From the NCBI RefSeq assembly GCF_050436995.1, contig NC_134763.1, positions 3,472,001-3,536,000 of the forward strand: a stretch of DNA of 64,000 nucleotides, given 5' to 3'. The notes under the pieces were generated by a model, which did not search any database, was not told the DNA's origin, and saw only the letters and a program-made list of their open reading frames with translations. Position 1 is the first letter of the stretch; every line of letters starts with the position of its first letter. The DNA comes from Anticarsia gemmatalis (taxonomy: Eukaryota > Arthropoda > Insecta > Lepidoptera > Erebidae). The position numbers were made by a program, and so were the translations under genes. Below are positions 36,538 through 48,918 of the stretch, piece after piece.

Positions 36538-36720
36538 GCCTCGATTCTCTACTACTATCGACTACCGACGACCGAACTGTCATCGAGAAATTTTGTATGA
36601 AAATCTGATCAGCGCCTCTGACGGGTGTCGTAGGAAACCATTTGGCAGTACATTCTAAATGTCAAAATTTCGATAGCTAGCCGGTTGTCGGTAGTCGATA
36701 GTGGTAGAGAATCGAGGTAC
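36538..36720. mobile_element. Family B MITE, full length
   Basis: Nearly the same sequence as the copy at 14255: CTCGATTCTCTACTACTATC at the left, GAGAATCGAGGTAC at the right. Confidence 0.85.
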
Positions 36721-37047
36721 TGTCAGTTGCATGTAAACTCAACATTTGCAATTGTCTCGGCTTAAGATAACAGCAGAAGACAATTCGTCCTGTCATAACC
36801 TCAGACATAATACTACTCAGTTCACTGATAGTGTATTGCTTCGTGTATTAAGACATATTATATGAAATACTGTTTTAAACTTATACTTATTTTAGATACC
36901 TACTTACTGTAACGCACAATATTAAATATGCGAAAGGCTGTAAGTTAAGGCTTTCACGATAAAACCGTGAATCAATTTTCTGTGAATTATACTTAGAGGT
37001 AATTCAAGATCAAGGTTAAACACAGGTTTCTTTATTCTTTAAAAAAA

Positions 37048-37195
37048 ACAACTCCCGCACTAATAATTGCTTTTGAGTCGCGGAGACTTTTACAAACATA
37101 CAAACAACGGACATAAAGCACAACCAGACCCGAAACAATTATTTGTGAATCGCACAAATAATTGTCCAGTGTGAGAATCGAACCCACGATTTTGT
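37048..37195 (-). repeat. SINE-like dispersed repeat
   Basis: It contains AATCGCACAAATAATTGTCC and GAGAATCGAACCCACG. The latter reads as a B-box-like GGTTCGATTCTC on the minus strand. It resembles a degenerate Lepidopteran SINE. No clean A box seen. Confidence 0.45.
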
Positions 37196-39394
37196 TTCTA
37201 ATATGTTTAGTAACAGGGACAGGACCGTGTAATGTAGTGCTTCATAAAGTACAAATATAGAGTTTCCAAGAACGTTTGCTAAGGAGAATATGTAGAAAGC
37301 TGCACTTGCTTAGGGGTAAAGGTAAATAAATTTAAACGTAATCATTCCACGAATCTGCAACTAGTTTGTGGTGCTAAGTGCTTTCACGCTTTGAGTGTGC
37401 CGCTGCTTTTTTGGTAATTAAGCCAGCCGAGTCAAAGCCTTTGGATGTCAAGTGAAACTATATTTTTGTTAGTTAAAAAAGAATTACTCGTGACTCCTAC
37501 TGACTCTATAAACAAGAACACAATTTAAAGGAAAAAACAAAGTTAAAATGATAGCTCGATAACTTAAAACTCACTGTCTCGATCGTGTCGCTCTTTATCA
37601 CACGTCGATTAACTTAACTCACCAAATACACGCGCGTCCGCCCGGCAAAGCAGCTAAACTCTATCAGCGTGAACTGGTCGATGGACGCCTAGTCTTTCCG
37701 AGGTAGCGAAGGATAACTATAAGGGCAAAGACCACCCCAAAGATCTACTCGTTTTAACGGGTAGCGCATGTACACTGTAAAAGGCCCACAAGCCTGAGAC
37801 AGTATACCCACCGCCCAAAAAAGTCACTAAATAATAATAGGTAGCAACTATAGAGTCAAACCAAATTTCTCGGCAGTGACCTCCATACTTAAACGTAAAA
37901 TAAAACACGAAGATCTTAAGAGCTACAGGTATTACAAGGTAAAACTGACGTCGAAGAGGTGCGAGTTGAAGACCCTCATTTACATTTTATTGCATTCCTC
38001 GGAAGAGATCGTTCAGCAGCGGCACTTGGCATTGATTCCTGGCATTTCTGCTTGTAATTTAGAATATTTTCAACTTTATTGATCATTGGATTGTGTAATC
38101 TTGTAGTTGAACAGTAAAGTAGGGAATACAATACTGTATTTGGTAACAAGTATTACATTTGTCTCATGAACTTGGCACTTGCTCGGCGTTAATGATGAAA
38201 AATGATAAAATGACAATAGAAAAGTAACAAAATTAACGGTAGCGCGTAAAGGTAACAAAGACATTCAACTTTCTAACATTTGGCGAGCGAACTAAGGGAA
38301 TGCGCGGAGAAGAGATCCGGTTTCTTATTCCAGAGATGCGCCTAGTAAATGTGACCGTGTTGTAAGTGTAGTGTCTAAATATATATTTTTGGAGGAACGT
38401 CAATATATGTGTACTCTTATTGAACAATATTGGCAAGATGTTTCTCGTTCTCTCTGTCAATAAGTAAAGCTGGCATTAAGACATCGTTTCAAAAATCATA
38501 CGCATTTATATATAGAAGATTTTAATATTAAATAAAATTATTTCTCATTTCCAGAAACGAATTTACCACTACCCGCGCTCGCGGGTCTGAAATGAAAGAG
38601 CAATTTATCTTTTACTTTTTCAATAGCGGCCAGCAATTAAGGTTTAGAGCTAAACCGCGGTCACATTTGTGTTCTGAACCGTAATGCCACATTAAACTGC
38701 GGAACATGTTGTAAATAACCGCTATCATTTGTACAAGTTGAGCCGCATGCGGGACCATAAAGGCCTATTGGGAAGAATGGCCCATGAGATGCTCCTATTA
38801 GAAATAATCGAATCGTCCAAGAAGATGGTATTGACTTCGTAAAGGCCCTTCCAGAAGATTAAGGAGCAATTACATACCCTCCTTTAAGCCAAACATATTG
38901 TTACAGGTTTCATTAACTGTATTGACAAGTAAGTTAAAGAATTTTTGTTTCAACCTGATGAATGACAGCCATATTTACTATAGTTTACTATTTTTATAGT
39001 AACCTAGTTACTATAAAAATACAAAGCTTACATACCTTCAAAAAATGATGCCAAACACCAAAGAACGGCAATTGGTACATTCCTCAAAAACTTTTCTAAA
39101 CCAATCTTATCTATTTACATAATTCTAAGGGAATAATGGGACATTAAAATATGTTCAAACAGTTGACCCTATTATAAGAAAAGGGTCAGATTAAAGCCTT
39201 TGATGATAAACATCGAACACCACAGCTATAGTGCGTGCAAACAGGACGTAGGCCCCGGAAACTATTCTGGCGGTTGACCCAAAGTCACGAGATAAATATC
39301 GTATGTTCCAAACTAGTTCTTTGTACTGAATTTGACAAAAGGATTTAAATTTCCGGCTCTTTTTCAATATTTAATATAATAATATAATTTCATT
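37196..39394. other. Spacer with GC-rich patches and a hairpin
   Basis: GC-richer patches lie at 37620-37760 and 38560-38790. A perfect 15-bp hairpin, TATTTTTATAGTAAC-CTA-GTTACTATAAAAATA, lies at 38989-39021 (arms given separately). Family D scrap at 39050-39105. No exon identified. Confidence 0.4.
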
Positions 39395-39400
39395 AATCTT

Positions 39401-40309
39401 GTGACTAAAAACCTTCAGGGAGCGTATCATCTGTATGCGGACGACTTGCAACTCTACTCGCAAGGAACAGTGGATTCTATAGCCTCAGTTGTCGCCACGT
39501 TAAATAACGACCTCGAGCATGTCAAGTGTTGGTCGATGAAATTCGGCTTGGCTGTTAATCCTACCAAATGCCAGGCTATAGTGGTAGGAAGTAATCGTAG
39601 CATTAGTAGGTTAGATCATATGCAGGTACCACCAGTTGTATTTAATGGCTCTACCATAGAACTGACCCCTACCGTAAAAGATCTTGGCCTGTACTTGGAC
39701 TCAACTTTAAGCTGGAGAGCCCAAGTTTCTAATGTTTGTAAAAGGGTCACTGGCATACTGAGGGCTCTTTATCGTCTTAAGAACTTTTTACCTTCTAGGA
39801 CTAAAGCTATGCTTGTGCAGACCTTAATCTTCCCTCTGATCGACTATGGTGATGTGTGTTACTTTGACCTGAATGCAGATCTCCTCAACAAACTAGACCG
39901 TCTTCTTAACAACTGCATTCGATTCATCTTCAACCTCCGCAAGTATGATCATATATCTACTTATCGCTCCCAACTTAGGTGGCTACCTATTCGTGAGCGT
40001 CGACACTTACGTGCACTCACGACTCTCTTCTCTTTTCTCTCTTCTTCTACTCCCCCAGCCTACCTAACTCCCTACTTTCAATATCTGTGCGACAATCACA
40101 ACCGTAACCTCCGTTCCTCAAACAATCTTCTTCTTCTATGTCCATCTCACACTTCTGGGTTTGTCAACTCTTCCTTTCCTGTCCAATCGGTTTTATTATG
40201 GAATGCGCTCCCTCTTGAAATCAGGATGTCCACTAACCGTCATACGTTTAAGATCAAAGTGCGGAATCTCTTGTTAAAACAAGTAGCAGAATCGTCACAC
40301 TCGTCTTAG
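39401..40309 (+). pseudogene. 5'-truncated CR1/Jockey-type LINE reverse transcriptase
   Basis: A 302-codon frame begins just before the catalytic YADD (residues 12-15) and runs through the thumb and C-terminal region. VKDLGLYLDSTLSW (about 93-106), the LPSRTKAMLVQTLIFPLIDYG segment and the LDRLLNNCIRFIFNLRK block are typical of CR1/Jockey-like non-LTR reverse transcriptases. The endonuclease and most of the polymerase are missing, so it is dead on arrival by 5' truncation. The remaining frame has no stops, which suggests a fairly recent insertion. It ends SSHSS-stop and is followed by a 3' untranslated region and an (AAAT)n/(AT)n tail at 40633-40668. Confidence 0.85.
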
Positions 40310-40668
40310 TTTTTATTTATATATATTTATTATTCATAATATATATTGTATAATTCAGTATATAGTATATTTTATTATTTATTTATGTATATAGGTATAT
40401 GTATTTAATATTTCTTATTTGTTAATCATTATGTATGTATAAACCTATTTATATTTAAGTACACGTACATACATGACCTTATTTTTATTTATTGGTAAAC
40501 CTGGTTCTTAACGTCCTTTATTTTTATTTTTTTAAACACCTACTTCTTTCAATCTCTGCATCACCCTAAGGTAGACTGGTAGATAATGCCTTTGGCATTA
40601 AGTCCGCCTATATACACATGTATATGAAGTTTAAAATAAATAAATAAATAAATATATATATATATATT
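40310..40668 (+). mobile_element. LINE 3' UTR and simple-repeat tail
   Basis: AT-rich sequence with GGTAGACTGGTAGATAATGC before the terminal AAAT and AT repeats, the usual 3' end of a CR1/Jockey-like LINE insertion. Target-site duplication not resolved. Confidence 0.6.
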
Positions 40669-40991
40669 TTTTTTAATATTCAGAGTTGGTGAGTTTTCAC
40701 CTTTGATGGTGGATGTTTAAAGTGCGGACAGTGTATTTGAGGAAAACAAAACAAAAACATTGACAACTATAGTTTTAATTTTCGATATAACATTGCAAAC
40801 AGTATGCAGTACAGTGGCGCAATTTCGAACCGTCATCGTTGCTGAAGACGGACCGAACAGTAGCAATTACTTGACGAAACTATTTATTTCAAAATACGTC
40901 TAAAGCACTCATGGCCATATATTATCGTCTCGTCGAGAAGAAGCGACCGGCTCCCGGTCGGTGCTGCAAATGCCGCATCTGTGAAGCGACC

Positions 40992-41176
40992 AGTACCTCG
41001 ATGCTCTACCACTATCGACTACCGACAACCGGCTAGCTATCGACATTTGACATTTAGAATGTACTGCCAAAATGTTTCCTACGACACCCGTCAGAGGCGC
41101 TGATCAGATTTTCATACAAAATATCTCGATGACAGTTCGGTTGTCGGTAGTCGATAGTAGTAGAGAATCGAGACAC
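40992..41176. mobile_element. Family B MITE nested in a palindrome
   Basis: A full-length family B copy. Outside it, GCGACCGGCTCC (40943-40954) and GGAGCCGGTCGC (41178-41189) form a perfect 12-bp inverted pair. This suggests insertion into an older inverted-repeat element. Confidence 0.8.
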
Positions 41177-41325
41177 AGGAGCCGGTCGCCAAAATTACAC
41201 CCCTGCTGTAAGGGGTAGTTTTTTTTCTCATATTATACAGTTACTTCCCTATTTAAATCTTACAAAAACTTCATAAACATCCAAAATTATGTTACTGGAC
41301 CAAGATTTCTGCCAGTACACGTCAT

Positions 41326-44300
41326 TTATTCTGCAACGGAACCCCCAGAAGAGATGTTATCGATTTCTGGGTCAATTGTGGTAGAAGGTCGTTCCTGTCC
41401 CTCTGGTTCTTTCTCAGGCTCCGAAGATTCATCGGAAACGCTTCGACCCCAGGCTTCTACTTGGAATCCTAATGGGTTGTTGAATTGGATCAGAGGAATG
41501 CGGAGCTGAAATCATTATAAATGAATAAACATTAATGACTCGAGAAAACATGGGTACACTATAACTACTATGCGGTATTTTAATTTGTTTTCACTAAATG
41601 CCCTTGATAAATTAAACTTCTATATACTCGTAAGTTGAGATAAAAAGTAAATATAAGGTAAAAAGTATGTTAAGAAGGTGCAGAACGATACATATTTCGT
41701 GTTATTGAGTACAATTGCTAGTTAATACTTACTCTGACCAATGGGGTACCAAGTTCCCACGCGGTAGGTGAAGCGTAAGAGTGCGGTAAATGAACCTTCA
41801 CGCAAATAATATTGGTATCGTAGGGAGCTATGATCTGTGGAAAATTTTAAAATAATAACTTTAATTATCAGTTAAATCTCAGTCATATGAAAAATTAAGT
41901 GTTCATTTTAATAATCGCTAAGAAAGTATAATCGGAATGTACAGGCGATTACTTAACATTATGAAGATTTATAAATTTCCAAGTATGGCCCTAAATAATT
42001 ACAGAGAATTTGCAACAGTAAATTTTCAGAGCCTTTAGGATTTTCTAATGTATGATATCTGCCCAAAAACTTTTTCGTTTTCCGCACAGATCATCATTTC
42101 CCAACCGATTAAGATTAAAGGGTGCTTCTTCTTAGTGAAAAGGTAAAATAATTAACAAGTGAATACCTCTAAAAAGTACGTCAATTGTGACGGTAGAGTC
42201 GGCTTGATGTAGAAAGTTTCGTGGTAGAATCTGAAAGGCTGGTAATCGGCGTCTGGCGGCAACCTGAGGAAACAATGCTGACCAGCCGTCCACCAGTGCC
42301 CCACCCACTTCGTAGTTAGCTCCTCGACGTGTGAACGCATCATGTTGTAACCTGATCACGTACATGTACAAAGCTATGAAAATTTATCTAAGACCGTAAT
42401 CCATAAATAGTCGTTGTAAGAGGACGAATTTGAATTCTTATTTTACACTAGCTTTTACCCGCGACTTCGTCCGCCACCTGAATTTTCCCATGGAAATGCG
42501 TCATTTTCTCGGGGTAAAAAGTAACCTATGTCCTTCAATGTACATTAGTAAAGGCCCATTGTCAGGTTAAAGTTGCAGCATTTTCGTTCCACACACCACT
42601 TTGCCTTGCGGGAATTGTAAGATTGTTAAATAGCCATCCTGTCACCACCGAGACAGGGCAAGTATGTCTTCTCGAAACACTAAGTTTTAATCAGCCTATA
42701 AAAGTAAACTTGGTTACTTCAGTAATAACAGAATAATATTTAACACACATTTATACCTATAATTTAATGCTTAATAAGTTTTAGAAGAAGCAGGTTTACC
42801 GAAAGGATCGTCGTTGACAAAGGCGCCAACTCTATTGCCTGTGATGGCAGTTGAGATCCACGGCAAGTAGGGAAAGACCATGAGATGGTGTGGCGGAGTC
42901 GCGGGGTCGGCGGTGCGGAGAGGATCCGGGCAGGTAGAACCACCTGTAATTGCCATTATAGAGATATATTTTATATTACAGAGAGGCTAAAAAGCCCACT
43001 GTTTGAATTAACACTTTTTAAATTACTTGGCAAAGTAGTTCTTTTGAATTGTATTAGAAGGCGCTTGTTAATAAAATTGTCTTTATAAAAAATCTCGATA
43101 GCTACTCAGTAGTCATAATTACCTATTGACAAAAGCTTCTTAGGTCTCCTTAATACTCAGATGTAGTCAATTTTGTAAAATCGGCTTTTATCCGACGTCA
43201 CAAAACCTCGCTATTGTCACAGCGATGTGTCATTGATCACACATGCCATTAGCCATGCAATATTTATAAATTTTCATCAAATAGCTGCATAACATAATAC
43301 GTGGAAAACGTTATGGGTTTCACATATAAGAAAAGGGTATAACTGTTTGTTTTTCCCGAAATAAATAAATCTATCTATCTATCTATCGTATGGTTAGTGG
43401 TCAACCTAGTGTCAAAGTTTTTTAAGCCGCCCGAAAGGCCTTTGTCATGGCTTAACGACTGTTATCTTAATTGACAACAACCGGGACCGACTTTATACGT
43501 GCCCTCCAAAGCACGGAGACGCTCAGTTCTAATACCACTATGCGGTCACCCATCTATAGAATGCTTAACCCTCAGATCGTTTACGGACCGGTGAGCACAA
43601 TTGTGTGATATTTGTGTCCCTAGTCAAGTGTTCAAGACAAAAGATAACACAAACCTATTGATAAAGCCACCAGAGTCCAATGTCCAGTAGGTTCGTGGAC
43701 GATCATCGGCGCCCCGGAGCGGAACCCGCACCCAGTGCTACATATCGTTCGAACGTTGTATATACTCGATAAGTTCAACTGTAAACAAAGTATTAGACCA
43801 ATAATTATAATAATATCATTGGCAAGAAGTTATTCCTTGCACATTAATTTAAAAAAATAACAAAGACGTTTTTCTCAAATCTACCACGTTTAAGCTAATA
43901 ACAAATGTATTATTTTAAAGATAAAAAAAATCCGCATTAATTGAGCATGGTGATAGACTGTGTTACACTGTGTGTGTAACTCGATAGTTTAGGCAAGTTT
44001 CTACAAAAACAAGTAAGTGATCTAGTGATCGTTTTAACATATATATGTTACTGTAAAAGCTCGAACTGTGGTAAATCCTAAGATGTTCCGGTAAAACCTA
44101 AGATTTACCAACTCTCAATGGTAAAGTTTACCGGAAAATATTAGGCATATACACCATATTGAAAAACTCACGTTTATAACCCGACGATTGGCCTCTTCAT
44201 ATTTATTACAGAGTACTTTCGGTAGTAGAGTCACTTTAGTTACTTCTTTCTCTTCTCCTCCGAAATCTCTAGGTGAATCTGCAAACACGTGTTTATAGCG

Positions 44301-46324
44301 TTAAAACCCTTTCAAATTAAGTAACAAAAACTAGCACTTTAAACAGAATGGTCTTCACATTCAATGCAAAACTAGGGGTTTAAGGCACTAATAACAATAT
44401 AACTAGTATAAAACGAATTATTGTTTTAAATGTATTTATTTATAATGTTTTACCAGCAGTGTAATCCACTTGTATCATAACCTGCCTAGTCTGTAATCCA
44501 TGTTTGTTAACCAGTAAGTCTTGGAGTGGCAAACATACTGGCACCATGTATTCTGAAAAAGACCACCTAATTAAAACCAAACAACCGCATTTATCGCAGC
44601 AACTGACCTTTTTAAGTCTACTATACTTACGTCCACATATTAGTGGAGAAGGATTTCAGATATAGTATTTGTGTATAGATTTAAGAAAGTGGGCACGTAT
44701 ATTTATATTTCGTCACTTACTCGATTTCAAAGGTCTAAGCATTTTAAGTACGGCCACGCTGTCCTTTCCTCCAAAGTGTTTGTACTCTGGATGTAGGAGA
44801 ACGTCTGCTATAGGCATTATCAAGATGGCCGGCTCGCAGCTAGCACCATCGTTGAGGTCGTTGAGTGACAAACCGCATTCTGCTTCATCACGTTCGTAGT
44901 CGCCGAATGCTACGTTACCTCTGAAATTATACAAAGCCTTTACGCTATTTTCAGAAGGCGATTTCCTACTACTATCGACTATCCACATCCGGCTAGCTAT
45001 CGAAGAATTAAAATCTATCGTCCGCTAGAGACTATTTTTGTATCACATTTTGTATGTAGACCTCTCGATAGTCACTGTTAGGAAACTCCCTTTTGCTGTA
45101 ATGAATCAGATAGAATATAAATTATAATTAACCACTTTTAAATAGGGACACGTAAATTCAATAAAAAAGTAAGTTTAATTGACGGCTAATAAATCGTAAA
45201 TTAAAAGGTTCATTGCTACTACACTTTGAGCACCTTATAATAAAAAAAAATGTTATTAATACAAGCTGTAAGTCGCGCGAAGCAACAGTATCTAGTTTTT
45301 CTTAGACCAAAAAAGGAAGTGGATACGTAGCTTGAGGTATAATAAGTAGGTACCAACAGAGCGTATTCCTCAGGCACTTGTGCTGCGTCAGCGGCGGTAC
45401 AGAGTGTGAATTGTGGCGTGATGAGCACCACGCGTGGAACTCGGAAGTAGTGCGGGGTGCCTTTCTTAACTGAAACAATAAAATAAATATATTTATAGTA
45501 TAAATTGTAAATATATTGTATAATTGTAAATATTTTGTTTTTTGTTAATTATTTATAGTTTAGTTTAGTATAATGTTAAAAGTACGTATGTAAATAGGAA
45601 TTGAAAATAAATATTAATGAACTTCCGCAAAAAAAAAAACAATAAAATGTACTATGAATGTGAAAAATATTAAACCTTTGCAATAAATATTCGCTATAAA
45701 TCGTGTTATATATTTCTAAACTAATTTGTAAAGAAATAGTTACGGGACGATCTCGTGTCTTCGTACATCGTCTTTCCATTTAATTAGCCATGTCATTGCA
45801 ATAATTTTGACACTCATTTGATGACTTATGCCAGCCACATACACAGGTCTACTATACTGATAGATCAGAGCGCATGTAGCCGGCTTGAAGAGAATTTGTT
45901 TTCTTACTATGTATGTACTGTAGAGTCCCGAGCCAAGTGAATTGCAGGTCACTGAGCGGACCTTCGTCAGGTTCAAACGACGGATCATCGTGACACTCCT
46001 GGAAGTCACACTTTATTGTCGTTGAACCTGCAAATAATAGTATGAGTTAAATTCTTTATAAAAAAACGGTGTCCCGGACCTTATTACGCGTAGGTCTACA
46101 GTGCTATATGTTTGTAACTGTTAACGCACTAAAAGCGATCAACATCACTTGTGATCAAGTTCTTCATATTTGGAATTTAGCATAAAAAGAATTAGTTTAT
46201 AATTCAGGCAATTGTAAAGCGTCATGGTTTTAACTCACATCGGGCAACTGACAGTATAATTTAATAAATACTTACAACTCATTAACGCGATGAGCAACAC
46301 ATATTTCCAAACTTGAATTAACAT
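41326..46324 (-). CDS. Secreted serine protease homologue with extra C-terminal domain
   Basis: Eleven coding exons chain in frame on the minus strand: 46324-46276, 46027-45908, 45469-45358, 44920-44721, 44552-44454, 44278-44172, 43778-43655, 42943-42800, 42351-42167, 41834-41733, 41505-41326. Predicted 473 residues. Residues 1-16 are a signal peptide (VWKYVLLIALM). Chymotrypsin-fold landmarks are FTWLGTLQYI (46-55), VVLITPQFTLCTAADA (70-85), HPEYKHFGGKDSVAVLKML (137-155), VPVCLPL (164-170), CGFRSGAPM (246-254) and the final helix YLPWISTAI. The catalytic His of TAAHC is Asp84 and GDSGGP reads FRSGAP, so it should be catalytically dead; no IVGG activation site. Residues 320-473 form an unrecognised domain (GHWWTAGQHCF; VKVHLPHSYASP) and a Glu/Pro/Ser tail. 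Weak point: exon 3 needs a GTTGGT donor to keep frame. AATAAA overlaps the stop. Confidence 0.8.
42448..42550 (-). mobile_element. Helitron-like remnant in an intron
   Basis: It begins CTAGCTTTTACCCGCGACTT and continues CGTCCGC..., the CTAG end of a common Lepidopteran Helitron-like family read on the minus strand. The other end is not preserved. It lies in the intron between exons 8 and 9 of the protease homologue. Confidence 0.5.
42771..42943 (-). CDS. Alternative terminal exon of the protease homologue
   Basis: If the GTAAAC donor at 42799 in exon 8 is not used, the frame runs on through KPASSKTY to a TAA at 42773-42771. That gives a 327-residue protein ending shortly after the normal C-terminal helix of the protease fold. 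An ATTAAA lies just downstream (42768-42763 on the minus strand). This would be a conventional-length protease homologue without the extra domain. Which form is made cannot be told from the sequence. Confidence 0.45.
43365..43605 (-). mobile_element. 5S-rRNA-derived SINE in an intron
   Basis: A reverse copy of the element at 10533. On the minus strand it reads GGTTAAGCATTC, GATGGGTGACCGC, GTCGGTCCCGGTTGTTG and ends at an (ATAG)n tail. It lies in the intron between exons 7 and 8 of the protease homologue. Confidence 0.75.
44957..45090. mobile_element. Divergent family B MITE next to a splice site
   Basis: TTTCCTACTACTATCGACTA, CCGGCTAGCTATCGA and CCTCTCGATAGTCACTGTTAG match family B arms. It is older and shorter than the other copies. 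Its edge is about 36 bases upstream of the exon 4 acceptor of the protease homologue. Confidence 0.6.
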
Positions 46325-46384
46325 TTTAATTACTACACAATAAATGTAAGTGGAAGCACGCACTCACGATTTTATCACCTAAAT

Positions 46385-46417
46385 GACTGAACTATAAGCA
46401 AGTGAACAGTATTTATA
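46385..46417 (-). promoter_or_regulatory. Core promoter of the protease homologue gene
   Basis: On the minus strand, TATAAATA (46417-46410) is followed by TTCAGTC. The initiator A is at 46388, 29 bases from the first T. This is a textbook arthropod TATA plus TCAGT initiator. The 5' UTR would be 64 bases, unspliced, to the ATG at 46324. Confidence 0.75.
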
Positions 46418-48480
46418 CTTTTGTTATTGATTTTGAATGCACAAAAACATAACATTGATGCATAAAACTAAATTTGTTATTATGAAATAAAACACCGACA
46501 AAATTCGATACTAAATTATTTGTTTTGTCTAAATGTCGGTTTGTATTGATGGTATACTAATTAAACGTTAAACAAATATTTCTAGTAACAATAATAAAGC
46601 ATCTATGCATCTATAATTTCAGCATCGATACTAGTTAAAGATTCATATCCGCACTTGGCCATCGTGGTTGACTCAAGGCCTAACTTCTTCCTCATTACCG
46701 AATATATTTACCCGATAAGATATTATTAAGATATTTATTTATTGCTAAATATAAAAGGAGATATAATCTTTGAAGTATCAAGTTAATACTTCAGTTTAAT
46801 ATCAAACTTAAATTCTAAGTACCTACTGTAAAAGACAGAGAATTTTATGATTAAGTCCTTACCCTTTTATTGTCAGATTCAAGATCCGGAAACCTCTTTG
46901 ACACTGCTTTAATCCCTACTCAATTCAATGTCTTTATTTGATATTTGAAGATATTTTTTGTCGTAAAATACTCTAAATACGTTTGTGGAGATGTATCTAT
47001 TCATAAATAAAATTTTATTCATGTGAATTATATTGTCAGTTTATTAAAACAGATTGGAAGCAGTGTAAATAAATAGTTTCTGTAGTAAAAAAGGCATACT
47101 TTATGTATGCAACAATATACATTTCACCGGCTGAATGTTGATGAGTCCGGCGAAGCAATCAGTGCGGTGTCCAGCTTGTGAATCACACCGCAAATTGTTA
47201 TTCTACGTGCCATGTAGATTCGGCTGGATTTTACGAGGCCTTTTGTCATTTTTCGGATACGTTTTTTATACATCGTAATTATAGTCACAGCAAGGTTTTG
47301 AAGTCCTCAAATTCATGATGATTGATGCTCGACAAATGGTAGGTATCTTAGTTCACTGGCATCTAATTTCTGAGTTCGTTGAAGAAAGACATGCTTCTTA
47401 TAAGTCCGCGGATGTTTGCGATTTTCCTTAATGATTCTATTTATTTGCCATTAATCACGTTAGTCATACCTATAGTAACTTATTTTTCCGTCTTATTCGT
47501 ACCAAGACCGTGTAATAACACGGTCTTAATTTGCGTTATGCTTGAATATTCATACAATGTGTCCCTGCACTCCTTGCACAAACAATATCAAACTTTTTCA
47601 ATATAAAATGAACAACAAAAATTATCAAGAAGTTTTGAAAAGTAAATAAACTCAGTATTATACGGGTCGCGAAAGTCCAGCGCTGGCACAAAATACATTT
47701 TCCAAATCAATAATTAAAACTTTTGCTAAACAAAACTTCGTCGAGACAACTTTTTAGTACGCTTTCCAATGGCCGGCACCTCGAAATGGATTTGTATAGA
47801 GTTCGCGGAAACGAAATAAAAAAGCCATTTGAAGGTAGAAGCGCTGCGCTGAGAGTCGCCTAATTGTAGAGTGCAGCACAAACAGTGTTGAGTAACAACG
47901 TTTAGCGAAGTTGTTACTCGGCGCTATTATCACTGAGGCCGCCGCTCTACAGGACTTGTTCTCAACGAGGACAATGCTGCTTCAAGTTTATTGTCCATTA
48001 TGAACTCTGAAGGAAATTAAACCGTTAAGAGTCGTTTAAATTATGGTTGCCATTATTTTTCATTCTGATGAAGGGGTGTAACAAGAAGGAAAAGATATTA
48101 ATATAAGATAATATTAACTATGAAATGGTGTTTAGTCTTATTTGATCATCGAGGTAATGAATCTTCCATTTCGACTTGTGGCTTAGTTTTATCGTTTGTT
48201 TGAAACAACGGCGCAGTATTTGTCAAATACTTGTGAAGCGTCGCTCTTTTGAAGGGATCATGACGCAATCATTTTCACCGCAGTAATTGCGGATGGAGCG
48301 ACAGCTGCGTGTTATTATAATGTACTTCAATACTTTCTACTGATTATTTCAAATAAAAATTTATAATGAATTCCATTTTATTATGAGATCACAATCCACA
48401 GTCATTTTAAGTCGATAATACCTGGTAGAAAAGGCAGATCGATGAATTGGTTTGACGGAATATCTATATCCCTATCTTTT
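46418..48480. other. Spacer with GC-rich patch
   Basis: A scrap of the 50003 repeat family lies at 46648-46701. A perfect hairpin AAGACCGTGT-AATA-ACACGGTCTT lies at 47504-47527. A GC-rich patch at 47830-47965 contains GAGTAACAAC/GTTGTTACTC as an inverted pair. No exon identified. Confidence 0.4.
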
Positions 48481-48559
48481 CGACCCAATCTCAAAAAAAA
48501 TTAAGGCTGCCTTTTTCTTTCTAAAAAAACTTTTGATGAACTTTTCCCAAACTGCCGAT

Positions 48560-48785
48560 TTCTACCCCGTTTAGCTGACTGATTGGATTTCCGAGATTCG
48601 GGCGAAACGGTGCCCGCCACTGAAGAGAATATGGTCGGGAAGCGGCGCTTAATCAACGCGGTTAAATAACAGTCGCCGGTAATTGGATGGGTGAGCGTTA
48701 GTGCCGGGCCCTCTCCGCCTCGTTAACTCGCCGCTCTCGGCGCCGCCCTGCTACCGGCGTATCCGGACGTTTTATCGACGGGGCT
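48560..48785. promoter_or_regulatory. GC-rich island, candidate regulatory element
   Basis: The most GC- and CpG-rich stretch of this part (CCGGTAATTGGATGGGTGAG, CGCCGCTCTCGGCGCCGCC). No frame looks coding and no repeat is recognised. It holds a TAATTG homeodomain-type core. It lies about 140 bases before an isolated TATA box. Confidence 0.4.
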
Positions 48786-48918
48786 ACACTATTTTACAAA
48801 ACAAAAGTTGGGTAAAGGTTAGACATTTTTCGTTTGTTAAAATTTTCTAGCGAATAATAGAGGATTGCTAACAGAGTGACCCGTTCTGGCTTTATCGTTT
48901 ACACGACTCTCCCGAGGC

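Noticed and set aside
44713..44988. Upstream part of the frame before the exon 4 acceptor as coding
   Set aside because: The frame is open back into the MITE, but the TATAATTTCAG acceptor at 44921 is much better and the upstream residues do not fit the protease fold.
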